DNA from: Desulfurococcales archaeon
GTDB lineage: Archaea > Thermoproteota > Thermoprotei_A > Sulfolobales > WANQ01
DNA length: 20,714 nt
NCBI GenBank assembly: GCA_027043985.1
Contig: JALUDQ010000025.1
Span: forward strand, 1 to 20,714
Direction of reading: 5' to 3'
This document shows, one piece after another, positions 1-6,853 of the stretch. The translations under genes and the position numbers were made by a program. The notes under the pieces were generated by a model that did not search any database, was not told the origin of the DNA, and saw only the letters and a list, made by a program, of their open reading frames with translations. Position 1 is the first letter of the stretch; each line of letters opens with the position of its first letter.

Positions 1-291
1 TCGTAGCACAGCCTCTGCATTCTTTAGAGCACCTGCAGTTCCTAGCGGTTCATCCTCTACCGTATAACTTACTCTTACATCGAATTTTCGCCCACTACCA
101 ATGTATTCTATTATTTTCTCTCTAAGATACCCCGTTAGGAGGACAAAATCTTTTATTCCATACGATTTAAGCCATTCGATCTGCCATAATAATATCGGTT
201 TACCCGCAACTTCCACTAAGGGCTTTGGCCTCTCTTCAGTTAAAGGTCTTAACCTCTTACCGAATCCACCAGCTAAAATAACAGCCTTCAT
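1..291 (-). CDS. Sugar-phosphate nucleotidyltransferase, N-terminal part (runs off the window)
   Basis: Reading the minus strand from ATG at 291 gives 97 codons open to the window edge. Residues 5-23 match the signature of the NTP_transferase family (LAGGxGxRLxPLT followed by PKPL), and residues near 80-86 read EPLGTAG, also typical. Such enzymes join an NTP and a sugar 1-phosphate to make a nucleotide sugar plus pyrophosphate, for polysaccharide or glycoprotein synthesis in the cytoplasm. Which sugar and nucleotide are used (glucose/dTTP or UTP, mannose/GTP) cannot be decided from the N-terminus. A G-rich stretch lies just before the ATG and could serve as ribosome binding site. The C-terminal part, which might carry a left-handed beta-helix, is outside the window. 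Confidence 0.9.
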   Translation of the reverse strand, partial: MKAVILAGGFGKRLRPLTEERPKPLVEVAGKPILLWQIEWLKSYGIKDFVLLTGYLREKIIEYIGSGRKFDVRVSYTVEDEPLGTAGALKNAEAVLR

Positions 292-365
292 AACCCTACC
301 CCCACTACAATTATTGTGTGTAATTAACATACCTCTTTGGGAGAGGCTTAGAACCCGAGTATAAA

Positions 366-437
366 TGCCGCCGGGGGGATTTGAACCCCCGACCGCCCGG
401 TCTTCAGCCGGGCGCTCTCCCGCTGAGCTACGGCGGC
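366..437 (-). tRNA. tRNA-Phe (anticodon GAA)
   Basis: Minus strand folds into a full cloverleaf of 72 nt: acceptor GCCGCCG/CGGCGGC, D-stem GCTC/GAGC, anticodon stem CCCGG/CCGGG around loop CTGAAGA (anticodon GAA), five-base variable loop CGGTC, T-stem GGGGG/CCCCC around TTCAAAT, discriminator A. No intron. The CCA end is not encoded (TTT follows the discriminator), so it must be added by the CCA enzyme, unlike the two other tRNAs here. A TATA-like TTAAACC around 464-475 read on the minus strand could be the promoter. Confidence 0.97.
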
Positions 438-446
438 GCGCTATAG

Positions 447-456
447 TTATTATATA
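447..456 (+). promoter_or_regulatory. Putative TATA box of the archaemetzincin gene
   Basis: TTATTATATA lies about 40 bases before the ATG at 494, which would put transcription start roughly at 475-482 and give a very short leader. It sits between the tRNA-Phe gene and the CDS, interleaved with the tRNA promoter on the other strand. Confidence 0.4.
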
Positions 457-493
457 CGCGGGAGGTTTAAGGTTTAATGCAGGCGAATGTGGT

Positions 494-1078
494 ATGGTTG
501 TTCGAGTACTTATTCAACCGATTTCGTGGTTTAGTCCGGAGCTTCTATGGAGAGTTGAAGATATACTAGCTAATATGTTTGATGGTGCATCGTTTATTGT
601 TTCAAGTGATGTAATTCTTCCTCCATTAACATCATTTAACTGGTTACGGAGACAATATTATAGTCCTCTCGTTTTGAAATACGTTTATGAGAAAACCTAT
701 GATATCATAATGAGCGAACATAATTATGTCATATGCCTCGGAGATATTGACGCTTATTCAGATAATCTGAACTTCGTGTTCGGAGAAGCTGCTCCATCTC
801 TCAACGTCGCATGCGTTTATACTCGAAGATTAAAATTAAAGATACATGGTCAAACACGATATATTCCACGTAATCTATACCTTGACAGAATAATAAAGGA
901 GATCATACATGAATGGGGACACTTACTGGGTTTAACTCATTGTACAAATAAAAGATGTGTAATGAGCTTTAGTAATAGTGTTATAGATGTTGATGAGAAA
1001 ACACCCTTCTTCTGCGAGAAATGCAGAAATATACTACTTCACCGCTATGGAATAGTTCAGCGAAATATACTGGATTAG
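494..1078 (+). CDS. amzA: Archaemetzincin (zinc metalloprotease, peptidase family M54)
   Basis: The 194-residue product carries the archaemetzincin signature: HEWGHLLG at residues 139-146 (two zinc-binding His and the catalytic Glu140), His149 as third ligand, then Cys150, Cys155, Met157 (the Met-turn of metzincins) and, after a 16-residue spacer, CEKC at 174-177. The four cysteines form the second, structural zinc site typical of this family. The segment near residue 95 (LGDID, LNFVFGEA) is also characteristic. The length is normal for archaeal members. The open frame extends upstream to 365 but would run through tRNA-Phe; ATG 494 is the first in-frame start after the tRNA. Natural substrates of archaeal members are unknown. 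It converges with archease, leaving 15 bases between stop codons. Confidence 0.93.
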   Translation: MVVRVLIQPISWFSPELLWRVEDILANMFDGASFIVSSDVILPPLTSFNWLRRQYYSPLVLKYVYEKTYDIIMSEHNYVICLGDIDAYSDNLNFVFGEAAPSLNVACVYTRRLKLKIHGQTRYIPRNLYLDRIIKEIIHEWGHLLGLTHCTNKRCVMSFSNSVIDVDEKTPFFCEKCRNILLHRYGIVQRNILD

Positions 1079-1093
1079 TTAGAAATAATGTAT

Positions 1094-1528
1094 TTAGATA
1101 TCAACAACAAAGGATGCCCTCCATAAACTGTCTACCTTACTTATACTCATTTGCGCGTATGTTACTGCTTTAACTAATGTTCGTGATTCATGTTTTTCCG
1201 GGTTAAATTCCTCTCCCCACGCTTCGCCCTCTAATAGGTATTCATCATTTTTCTGTATATGATGTACTTTGAATCTACTAAATACTAGACCCTCTGAGTC
1301 AAAGTAAAATAATAAATCTTCAATCCATTTATATAATAAGTTTTCCAAATCAATCCCACTACATTTTATTTCTCTTTTTATTCTTTCATCAACTCTTTTC
1401 GTATCAGTCATGATCTCAAAGACAGCTAGAGCAGCATTTTCAAACAACTCCTCTAGGCTCCTACCATAGGCTACCACTAGTATATCTGCGGTATGTTCCC
1501 GGTATTCAAATGGAACATACTCAAGCAT
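1094..1528 (-). CDS. Archease (RtcB tRNA-ligase cofactor)
   Basis: The 144-residue protein matches archease throughout: EHTADI at residues 11-16, LEELFENAALAVFEIMTD at 25-42, LLYKWIEDLLFYFDSE in the middle, and the acidic C-terminus VVDI. Archease is a small metal-binding protein that promotes guanylylation and multiple turnover of the RNA ligase RtcB, which joins tRNA halves after intron removal. RtcB itself is not in this window. ATG 1528 is preceded by GGTGT at 1540-1536, a fair ribosome binding site. A TATA-like CTATAAAATAAT at 1593-1582 suggests its own promoter directly after tRNA-Ser. Confidence 0.95.
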   Translation of the reverse strand: MLEYVPFEYREHTADILVVAYGRSLEELFENAALAVFEIMTDTKRVDERIKREIKCSGIDLENLLYKWIEDLLFYFDSEGLVFSRFKVHHIQKNDEYLLEGEAWGEEFNPEKHESRTLVKAVTYAQMSISKVDSLWRASFVVDI

Positions 1529-1581
1529 TAATCTTACACCAGTTCCTACACATATGCTATGTTATCTTGAATAAGGCTTGA

Positions 1582-1593
1582 TTATTTTATAGA
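1582..1593 (-). promoter_or_regulatory. Putative TATA box of archease
   Basis: CTATAAAATAAT on the minus strand starts only a few bases after the CCA end of tRNA-Ser and lies about 55-65 bases before the archease ATG. Expected start of transcription is near 1561. The promoter thus abuts the tRNA gene. Confidence 0.45.
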
Positions 1594-1596
1594 TTA

Positions 1597-1685
1597 TGGC
1601 GCCGGGGGCGGGATTCGAACCCGCGCGCCCCGCTCGGAGCACCGGCTCTCCAGGCCGGCCCCTTGGTCCGCTCGGGCACCCCGGC
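1597..1685 (-). tRNA. tRNA-Ser (anticodon GGA)
   Basis: Minus strand gives a class II tRNA of 86 nt plus an encoded CCA (1599-1597): acceptor GCCGGGG/CCCCGGC, D-arm closed by CCC/GGG, anticodon stem CCGGC/GCCGG around loop CTGGAGA (anticodon GGA, reads UCC/UCU), long variable arm with stem GCTCC/GGGGC, T-stem GCGGG/CCCGC around TTCGAAT, discriminator G as expected for serine. No intron. Confidence 0.97.
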
Positions 1686-1716
1686 ATATTTTCATATTGA
1701 TCTAAGCAGTTTTTAA

Positions 1717-1732
1717 CTAATATATCTCTTTC
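1717..1732 (-). promoter_or_regulatory. Putative BRE/TATA of tRNA-Ser
   Basis: On the minus strand GAAAGAG (1732-1726, BRE-like, purine-rich) is followed by ATATATTAG (1725-1717). The distance to the tRNA 5' end at 1685 is about 36 bases, allowing a short 5' leader. Confidence 0.45.
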
Positions 1733-1763
1733 ACACTAACGCATATAGTTATGTAAAGAAGTG

Positions 1764-1779
1764 TCTGATATTCTGATAT
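1764..1779. repeat. Tandem 8-bp repeat
   Basis: TCTGATAT occurs twice head to tail between the 3' end of rps10 and the tRNA-Ser promoter. It could be chance in AT-rich sequence or a small operator. I see no gene and no convincing terminator in 1740-1851. Confidence 0.35.
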
Positions 1780-1851
1780 TACAGATTTATCTATTTTATT
1801 TTAAGGCAGATATGTATGTTTCTATATTAGATTCTTATTGTAATGTTTTGC

Positions 1852-2160
1852 TTATATGAGTTCTATTTCTATATAGACGTCCTCAGGAACTCTTACTCTC
1901 ATTATCTGTTTCATTACTCGTTCATCAGCTGCTATATCTATTACACGTTTATGTATTCTCATCTCCCATTTTTCCCATTTCTTACGTCCCTCGCCGTGAG
2001 GGAGTTTTAGTACTGGTACTACTAGACGCTTCGTTGGTAGCGGTATAGGTCCGCGCATTTCAACTCCTGTTTTTTCTGCAATGCTCTTTATTTGCTGGAC
2101 AACGAAGTTTAAGCTATCTACATTTGTGCTCCAAAGCCTTATTCTCGCCTTAGTTGGCAT
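1852..2160 (-). CDS. rps10: Small ribosomal subunit protein uS10
   Basis: The 102-residue product is a full-length archaeal S10: [10 protein letters not shown] at residues 4-13, [22 protein letters not shown] at 37-58 and the conserved RIHKRVIDI near 68-76. It is part of the 30S head and binds near uS3 and uS14. It is the last gene of the transcription/translation cluster, downstream of EF-1alpha as in many archaea. ATG 2160 has a strong Shine-Dalgarno AGGTGA at 2172-2167 with six bases spacing. TTTTTAAATC further upstream may be a separate promoter, so it need not depend on EF-1alpha transcription. Confidence 0.98.
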   Translation of the reverse strand: MPTKARIRLWSTNVDSLNFVVQQIKSIAEKTGVEMRGPIPLPTKRLVVPVLKLPHGEGRKKWEKWEMRIHKRVIDIAADERVMKQIMRVRVPEDVYIEIELI

Positions 2161-2169
2161 AATTTTTCA

Positions 2170-2179
2170 CCTAGCTAGG
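2170..2179. repeat. Perfect 10-bp palindrome in the rps10 leader
   Basis: CCTAGCTAGG reads the same on both strands and overlaps the first bases of the rps10 Shine-Dalgarno. As RNA it could form only a short self-complementary element; significance is uncertain. Confidence 0.4.
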
Positions 2180-2194
2180 AGGAAAATAGGACGT

Positions 2195-2204
2195 GATTTA
2201 AAAA
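2195..2204 (-). promoter_or_regulatory. Putative TATA box of rps10
   Basis: TTTTTAAATC on the minus strand, about 35-45 bases before the rps10 ATG, in the 72-base gap after EF-1alpha. Confidence 0.4.
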
Positions 2205-2232
2205 CTATCTTGGTTTAATATAAAAATTTGCT

Positions 2233-3555
2233 TTACCTCTTCTTTTCTTGTATTCTTATTTGAGCTGGCTTTACGTCCATTACAACGCCTATACCAACTG
2301 TCTTGCCCATGTCTCTCATTGCGAATCTACCTAGCTGTGGGAACTCGCTAAACTTCTCAATGACCATAGGCTTTATCGGCTTGAACTTGACTATTGCTGC
2401 TTCACCCATCTTTATGAATGATGGTTTCTCTTCTACGGTTTTACCTGTTCTTGGATCTAGTTTTGCAACTATTTCTACTATTCTTGCCGCTATACTTGCG
2501 GTATGTGCGTGTATTACTGGTGTGTAGCCTACTGCAATAGCTGTTGGATGCCATATTACGTATATTCTAGCGGTGAATTCCTCAGCTACTGTTGGTGGAT
2601 TGGTTGTATGTCCTGCAACGTCTCCTCTCTTTATGTCTTTCTTTGATACACCTCGTACGTTGAATCCTATGTTGTCTCCAGGTTCAGCTTTTTCTATTCT
2701 TACGTGGTGTGTCTCAATACTTCTTACTTCTCCGACAACACCGGGCGGCATGAATACTATTTTGTCTCCGACCTTTAGGACTCCTGTTTCTACTCTTCCT
2801 ACTGGTACTGTACCTACTCCTGCTATTGAATATACGTCTTGTATTGGTATTCTTAGTGGTTTGTCAATGGGCTTCTTTGGTGGCTCTAGTTGGTCTAGTG
2901 CTTCTATTAGTGTTGGACCATTATACCATGGCATGTTGGGGCTTCTTTCTAATAGGTTGTCTCCAGTCCATGCTGATACTGGTATGAATGGTACTTTTGT
3001 TGGATCGTAGCCTATGCTTTTTAGGAATTTGCCTAGAATTGATACTATTTGCTTATAACGTTTTTCGCTCCAGGGTGGCTGTGTTGCATCCATCTTGTTT
3101 ACTGCAACTATTAGTTGATTTATACCCATTGTTCTAGCTAGGATTGCGTGTTCTCTTGTTTGGCCTTCAGGACTCATTCCAGCTTCAAATTCACCTTCTC
3201 TTGCAGACACTACTAGTATTGCTGCATCGGCTTGACTAGCACCAGTTATCATGTTCTTTACGAAGTCTCTGTGACCGGGTGCGTCAATTATAGTGAAGAA
3301 GTACTTCTTTGTCTCGAACTTCATGAAGCTTAGAGCTATTGTTACTCCTCTTTCACGCTCCTCCTTTAACTTGTCTAGTAGCCATGCATACTTGAATGAT
3401 TCCTTACCGCGTTTCTTAGCTTCCTCTTCTAGCATTCTTATGGTTTTATCGTCGATGAAGCCCGTTCTGTATAGTAGGTGTCCTACTAGAGTGCTTTTTC
3501 CATGGTCTACGTGCCCTATTATTACGAGGTTTAGGTGTGGTTTCTGCGCGCTCAT
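2233..3555 (-). CDS. tuf: Translation elongation factor 1-alpha (aEF-1A)
   Basis: The 440-residue GTPase delivers aminoacyl-tRNA to the ribosome. G1 P-loop GHVDHGKST is at residues 14-22, switch II DAPGH follows around 92-96, G4 NKMD around 154-157 and G5 SAW in the conserved SAWTGDNL block. Domains II ([23 protein letters not shown]) and III (PPTVAEEF to the basic C-terminus) are complete, and the length is usual for crenarchaea. ATG 3555 follows GGTAGAG with four bases spacing, and a TATA-like CTTTTAAAC lies 50 bases upstream, so this very highly expressed gene probably has its own promoter between rps7 and rps10. From memory the sequence is closest to Desulfurococcales homologues. Confidence 0.99.
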   Translation of the reverse strand: MSAQKPHLNLVIIGHVDHGKSTLVGHLLYRTGFIDDKTIRMLEEEAKKRGKESFKYAWLLDKLKEERERGVTIALSFMKFETKKYFFTIIDAPGHRDFVKNMITGASQADAAILVVSAREGEFEAGMSPEGQTREHAILARTMGINQLIVAVNKMDATQPPWSEKRYKQIVSILGKFLKSIGYDPTKVPFIPVSAWTGDNLLERSPNMPWYNGPTLIEALDQLEPPKKPIDKPLRIPIQDVYSIAGVGTVPVGRVETGVLKVGDKIVFMPPGVVGEVRSIETHHVRIEKAEPGDNIGFNVRGVSKKDIKRGDVAGHTTNPPTVAEEFTARIYVIWHPTAIAVGYTPVIHAHTASIAARIVEIVAKLDPRTGKTVEEKPSFIKMGEAAIVKFKPIKPMVIEKFSEFPQLGRFAMRDMGKTVGIGVVMDVKPAQIRIQEKKR

Positions 3556-3602
3556 TTTACTCTACCTATTTAATTGCTCCTGGAAACATGTGAATAGAGC
3601 GA

Positions 3603-3613
3603 AGTTTAAAAGG
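3603..3613 (-). promoter_or_regulatory. Putative TATA box of EF-1alpha
   Basis: CCTTTTAAACT on the minus strand lies just after the rps7 stop and about 50 bases before the EF-1alpha ATG. Expected transcription start is near 3583, leaving a leader of about 28 bases with GGTAGAG as ribosome binding site. Confidence 0.5.
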
Positions 3614-3627
3614 TTTTGTTAGTTAAG

Positions 3628-4215
3628 CTACCTTGAGCTTAAAGCTATTCTTTCTATTTCCTCTTTCTTTCTAATTGCATAGCTCTTCGGATCATTGTTT
3701 GCCGCAGCTATTATTTCATCGGCTAAACACTCTTCTATGGGCTTAGGATTATTAAAAGCAGCAATTCTCGCACCTTCTGTTATAAACTTGAGGGCTAGGT
3801 CAACTCTTCTCTGAGGCGCAACATCGACAGCCACGTGATATACTATGCCACCATACATTATACGTGTGGTTTCCTCGCGGGGTGCCGCATTCTCTATAGC
3901 CCTAACTAATACTTGTATCGGGTTTTTCTTTGTCTTTAGATATATTATGTCAAAAGCCTTTGAAACTATATTATATGCTAAGTGTTTTTTACCAGTATTT
4001 CTCCCGGGCAACATAAGTTTATTCATTAGTCTTTCGACTATAGGTACTTCTGCCTTACCGAATCTTCTATGTTCATGGCGGCCGCCAGTATGTGGTACAT
4101 ATATTGGTTTTAAACTAATATATTTCTTTAAGCTGGGATCCCTTATCTCAACCCCTATGAACTCCCACTTGCCAAATAGCTTTACTCTCTCGGGTACAGC
4201 CTCTATTTCGCTCAT
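3628..4215 (-). CDS. rps7: Small ribosomal subunit protein uS7
   Basis: From ATG 4215 the product has 195 residues, the usual size of archaeal S7, which nucleates 30S head assembly by binding 16S rRNA. Conserved blocks: FGKWEF near the N-terminus, [68 protein letters not shown] and the terminal [23 protein letters not shown]. An in-frame ATG at 4305 would add 30 residues, but that stretch has no S7 similarity that I recognise and covers the TATA-like element at 4264-4280. ATG 4215 is preceded by GAGG ten bases upstream, so I chose it. Confidence 0.97.
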   Translation of the reverse strand: MSEIEAVPERVKLFGKWEFIGVEIRDPSLKKYISLKPIYVPHTGGRHEHRRFGKAEVPIVERLMNKLMLPGRNTGKKHLAYNIVSKAFDIIYLKTKKNPIQVLVRAIENAAPREETTRIMYGGIVYHVAVDVAPQRRVDLALKFITEGARIAAFNNPKPIEECLADEIIAAANNDPKSYAIRKKEEIERIALSSR

Positions 4216-4263
4216 CTTTGTGAAGCCTCTATGAGATGTTCCTTTTGAATGTGGAATATTTCC

Positions 4264-4280
4264 CCTTATAAAATTTAAAG
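4264..4280 (-). promoter_or_regulatory. Putative promoter of rps7
   Basis: CTTTAAATTTTATAAGG on the minus strand contains overlapping TATA-like elements 50-65 bases before the preferred rps7 start. It lies inside the theoretical 5' extension of rps7, which argues against that extension. The 179-base gap between rps12 and rps7 holds nothing else I can identify. Confidence 0.45.
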
Positions 4281-4394
4281 CAGATAAAGCTGAAATAGAA
4301 TCCACTTGCCATAATTTCTAATCGTTAGATTAAATATATGCTCCATATTTTCAATTAGGAGATTGCCTGTAACTAAAAGGATTTTAAATCAACA

Positions 4395-4838
4395 TTATCG
4401 TACTGGCTTCTGCTTTTTACCCTCAATTAACGCTTTTAGCGATACTCCGTTTACCATTACAACTTTGTAACGTACTCCTGGTATGTCACCCATAGAACGC
4501 CCTCTAGGACCTCCTATGCCTTCAATTATTACCTCGTCGTGCTCGTCTATGAAGTTTAGACCTCCATCACCTGGCACGAATGCCGTAACTACTTTACCAT
4601 TTTTAACTAGTTGTACTCTAACACACTTTCTAACTGCAGAATTTGGTTGGCGTGCCTCAACACCGACCTTCTCCAATACTATTCCACGAGCCATAGGTGC
4701 TCCTTCTAGTGGGTCATATTTCTTCTTTAATTGAAGCATTCTTATCTTGAACTCTCTTTGACTCCACCTGAACTTTAGTCTCTTGCGCTTTAACTTCCTA
4801 GCCGCGAAGAGACCGTTGGGGGCTTTTTTACCAGTCAT
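4395..4838 (-). CDS. rps12: Small ribosomal subunit protein uS12
   Basis: The 147-residue protein is a complete archaeal S12, which lines the decoding centre and monitors codon-anticodon pairing. The universal loop [15 protein letters not shown] is present, followed by [20 protein letters not shown] and the second decoding loop [18 protein letters not shown]. The N-terminus is strongly basic ([17 protein letters not shown]), as usual in archaea and eukaryotes. ATG 4838 lies 56 bases after the nusA stop; a TATA-like TTTATAAACC at 4884-4875 fits a separate promoter with a leader of about 15 bases. Confidence 0.99.
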   Translation of the reverse strand: MTGKKAPNGLFAARKLKRKRLKFRWSQREFKIRMLQLKKKYDPLEGAPMARGIVLEKVGVEARQPNSAVRKCVRVQLVKNGKVVTAFVPGDGGLNFIDEHDEVIIEGIGGPRGRSMGDIPGVRYKVVMVNGVSLKALIEGKKQKPVR

Positions 4839-4874
4839 TTTCTAACAACCCTCTAACTTCCGGTTATAGTAATC

Positions 4875-4884
4875 GGTTTATAAA
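4875..4884 (-). promoter_or_regulatory. Putative TATA box of rps12
   Basis: TTTATAAACC on the minus strand, in the short gap after nusA and about 40 bases before the rps12 ATG. Confidence 0.5.
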
Positions 4885-4894
4885 TATTAATGAA

Positions 4895-5320
4895 TTACAC
4901 TATTACAACTGAGTCTACATCAAAATATCTTTTTAGAATCAATTTTGCTTTGGAAACATTTCTCCCGCCCTTGCCTATCGCTATACCTTTGTCTTTAGGA
5001 TCTACAGTAACATATACAACTCTTCGACCATTAGCTGTTTTCACTAATTTGACACTCTTTACCCTAGCTGGCATTAACGCATTTGCTACCAGATCTTCTA
5101 GTTTTTCAGCATACTCAACAACTTCTATATCTTTCTCCAATAGTTTTCTCAATCTTTTTATATTTATACCTCCTCGTCCAATCGCTAATCCTACTTCGCC
5201 GGGCCTTACTAGAAATATTATCCTATTATTATCTTCATCGATTATACAGTCTCTGACCGAGGCTCCCGTAACGTCTTGAAATAATGATATATATTTTATC
5301 TCTTTTTGTGTTAACCTTAT
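4895..5320 (-). CDS. nusA: Archaeal NusA (two KH domains), start codon non-canonical or unresolved
   Basis: The frame is open from 5338 to the TAA at 4897-4895. Translation gives the conserved archaeal NusA N-terminus ([10 protein letters not shown], then [21 protein letters not shown]), KH1 with GRGG, and KH2 with [13 protein letters not shown], ending DSVVIV. Archaeal NusA is an RNA-binding protein linked to transcription elongation/termination; it lacks the bacterial N-terminal and S1 domains, and about 141-145 residues is normal. The anomaly is the start: an in-frame TGA sits at 5341-5339, and between it and the conserved residues there is no ATG, GTG or TTG. The first canonical in-frame codon, TTG 5152, would delete most of KH1. 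I list ATA 5320 as a possible start; TCG 5332 or CCT 5329 sit better relative to the GAGGTGA at 5345-5339. Confidence 0.85.
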   Translation of the reverse strand: MRLTQKEIKYISLFQDVTGASVRDCIIDEDNNRIIFLVRPGEVGLAIGRGGINIKRLRKLLEKDIEVVEYAEKLEDLVANALMPARVKSVKLVKTANGRRVVYVTVDPKDKGIAIGKGGRNVSKAKLILKRYFDVDSVVIV

Positions 5321-5333
5321 ACGCTCAGGCGAA

Positions 5334-5660
5334 TTATCTCACCTCTTCTTCTCCTAATAACAGTAATATATTCGACTCACCCGGATCTATTATCGCCAAG
5401 GATGCAACACTGAATGGCTTACCGCATATGGCTCCGAGTTCAAGATTAGTACCTTCATACTCATATACAGGTATGTTCGATAATTTAGCATAATATTTTA
5501 TGTCTTTCTTAATATGTGGTGGTGCATTAGATGCTATAACTACTAGTTTAGCCTTACCCAGTTTTGTTAACTTTATTGTGATATTTGAACCTAAAACCAC
5601 TTTACCTGTTCGTATAGCAATACGCAGCTCGTTCTCAAAGGTTGATCTATCGATAACCAT
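5334..5660 (-). CDS. rpl30e: Large ribosomal subunit protein eL30
   Basis: The 108-residue protein belongs to the L7Ae/L30e/S12e family: [37 protein letters not shown] covers the first half, [37 protein letters not shown] the second. It is a component of the large subunit in archaea and eukaryotes. The ATG at 5660 overlaps the rpoA2 stop by one base (TAATG), so translation is probably coupled; the gene order rpoA2-rpl30e-nusA is characteristic of archaea. Its last codons contain the ribosome binding site of nusA. Confidence 0.98.
   Translation of the reverse strand: MVIDRSTFENELRIAIRTGKVVLGSNITIKLTKLGKAKLVVIASNAPPHIKKDIKYYAKLSNIPVYEYEGTNLELGAICGKPFSVASLAIIDPGESNILLLLGEEEVR
5339..5345 (-). 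promoter_or_regulatory. Shine-Dalgarno GAGGTGA before nusA, inside the end of rpl30e
   Basis: GAGGTGA is fully complementary to the usual archaeal anti-Shine-Dalgarno. It overlaps the last codons of rpl30e, whose TAA is at 5336-5334. It marks translation of nusA as beginning within roughly 5-20 bases downstream, exactly where no standard start codon exists in the nusA frame. Confidence 0.6.
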
Positions 5661-6850
5661 TAATTCTCACCCTTACTCTCTGGTCTTAGCTTCATTTGTA
5701 ATGCTACCATGCCTGTGCCTACGGGTATTACTTGACCTACTATAACGTTTTCGGTTATTCCTTTTAACTCGTCTAATTCTCCTCTTGCCGCAGCATCATA
5801 GAGATGCCGCACGGTTACCTCGAAGGCGGCACGTGCTAATACGCTTTCCTTTTCACCAGTAACACCATGTCTACCTACTTGACGGACCTTGCCAGTTCCC
5901 GTCATTATGTCTGCAACAAGCATTATGTGACGTACGTCTACGTCTAGACCTTGTTCTTGTAGAACTCCGTTTATTTCTCTAATTATTGCTTCTCGTGCTG
6001 CTTCTATTCCTAATACGGTTTCTATCTCGTATATACTATTGGTTGTAGTTCTTGTAGGATCAACCCCCTTTACCCCTAGAACACCTGCAAGGTTAGATCC
6101 GTCCGTTAGTAATACGTATTCTTTTTCGCGTTTTTGTACGATAACCCTCTTTATTCCTTTAACGCCCTTTATCTTAGCATTCATTATTTTTTCTCTAGCC
6201 TTATTTAGTTTAGCTATTTCTAGTTCGCCACTGAATCTAACTATTATAACATTGGTATCATTTTCTTGTACAAGTTCTATGTTCGTCGCTCCAAGTTTTA
6301 GCTTCTCCACTATTTTTTTAACTTGATCTACAGTAACGCCTTTATCCTTTAACATTACGGGGTCTAGTTCTATTCTTATAGCGTTTTCAAAAAGATCCGC
6401 CTCAATACTACGTGCAACATTCTCTATTCTTGTAACCTCTATTCTTCGTGCAACTTCCTTAGCTTTCTCTTCGTCATATTTATGTTCTTCATCTAAGTAA
6501 ACAGTCATTATAGGAGTTGAGGGTGTTTTTCTTGCGTCAACTATTTCTATTAGTCTCGGCAAACCAAGAGTAACGTTAAACTCTCTTACACCAGCATAGT
6601 GAAATGTTCTTAGAGTCATCTGAGTACTTGGCTCTCCTATAGATTGAGCTGCTACAGTACCAACGGCTTCGCCTGGCTCTACTAGAGCATTATGGTATTC
6701 TTTTACTAATAGTTCCATTATCTTGTCTAGCTCTTCTGGTGTTAGATTTGGTATTTTTCCAACTTTTTCACGCAGTTCTTCTAAAATGCTCTCTGGGATT
6801 ATCCCTCTTAATTTCTCTATCCTTTCATTAATCATATTTTCCACACTCAT
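5660..6850 (-). CDS. rpoA2: DNA-directed RNA polymerase subunit A''
   Basis: The 396-residue product corresponds to the C-terminal third of bacterial beta prime and eukaryotic Rpb1. The trigger-loop region is clear at residues 58-87 ([18 protein letters not shown] then [13 protein letters not shown]), followed by [14 protein letters not shown] and the C-terminal [39 protein letters not shown] block. It associates with A' to complete the active-site clamp. Only three bases separate it from the rpoA1 stop, and its ribosome binding site GGAGGTT lies within the last rpoA1 codons. Split A'/A'' is the normal archaeal state. Confidence 0.99.
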   Translation of the reverse strand: MSVENMINERIEKLRGIIPESILEELREKVGKIPNLTPEELDKIMELLVKEYHNALVEPGEAVGTVAAQSIGEPSTQMTLRTFHYAGVREFNVTLGLPRLIEIVDARKTPSTPIMTVYLDEEHKYDEEKAKEVARRIEVTRIENVARSIEADLFENAIRIELDPVMLKDKGVTVDQVKKIVEKLKLGATNIELVQENDTNVIIVRFSGELEIAKLNKAREKIMNAKIKGVKGIKRVIVQKREKEYVLLTDGSNLAGVLGVKGVDPTRTTTNSIYEIETVLGIEAAREAIIREINGVLQEQGLDVDVRHIMLVADIMTGTGKVRQVGRHGVTGEKESVLARAAFEVTVRHLYDAAARGELDELKGITENVIVGQVIPVGTGMVALQMKLRPESKGEN

Positions 6851-6853
6851 TTT

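Noticed and set aside
332..346. CCTCT/AGAGG hairpin as terminator of tRNA-Phe or the nucleotidyltransferase leader
   Set aside because: The stem is only five pairs and no T-run follows on either strand; it may be chance, so I did not list it as a feature.
365..493. 43-codon upstream extension of the archaemetzincin frame
   Set aside because: It runs through the complete tRNA-Phe gene on the other strand and has no family similarity; ATG 494 gives the normal N-terminus.
1740..1851. Intrinsic terminator after rps10
   Set aside because: No T-run longer than four occurs on the minus strand and no stable hairpin is evident.
2303..3010. Plus-strand open frames within EF-1alpha
   Set aside because: They are antisense shadows of a strongly conserved gene, with Ser/Thr/Pro-rich low-complexity translations and no recognisable domain.
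4216..4305. 30-codon N-terminal extension of uS7 from ATG 4305
   Set aside because: The length would exceed the family, the added residues are not S7-like, the region contains the probable TATA box, and ATG 4215 has GAGG at a suitable distance.
4895..5152. Short nusA starting at TTG 5152
   Set aside because: This start removes the conserved N-terminus and most of KH1, although the upstream frame encodes exactly these parts.
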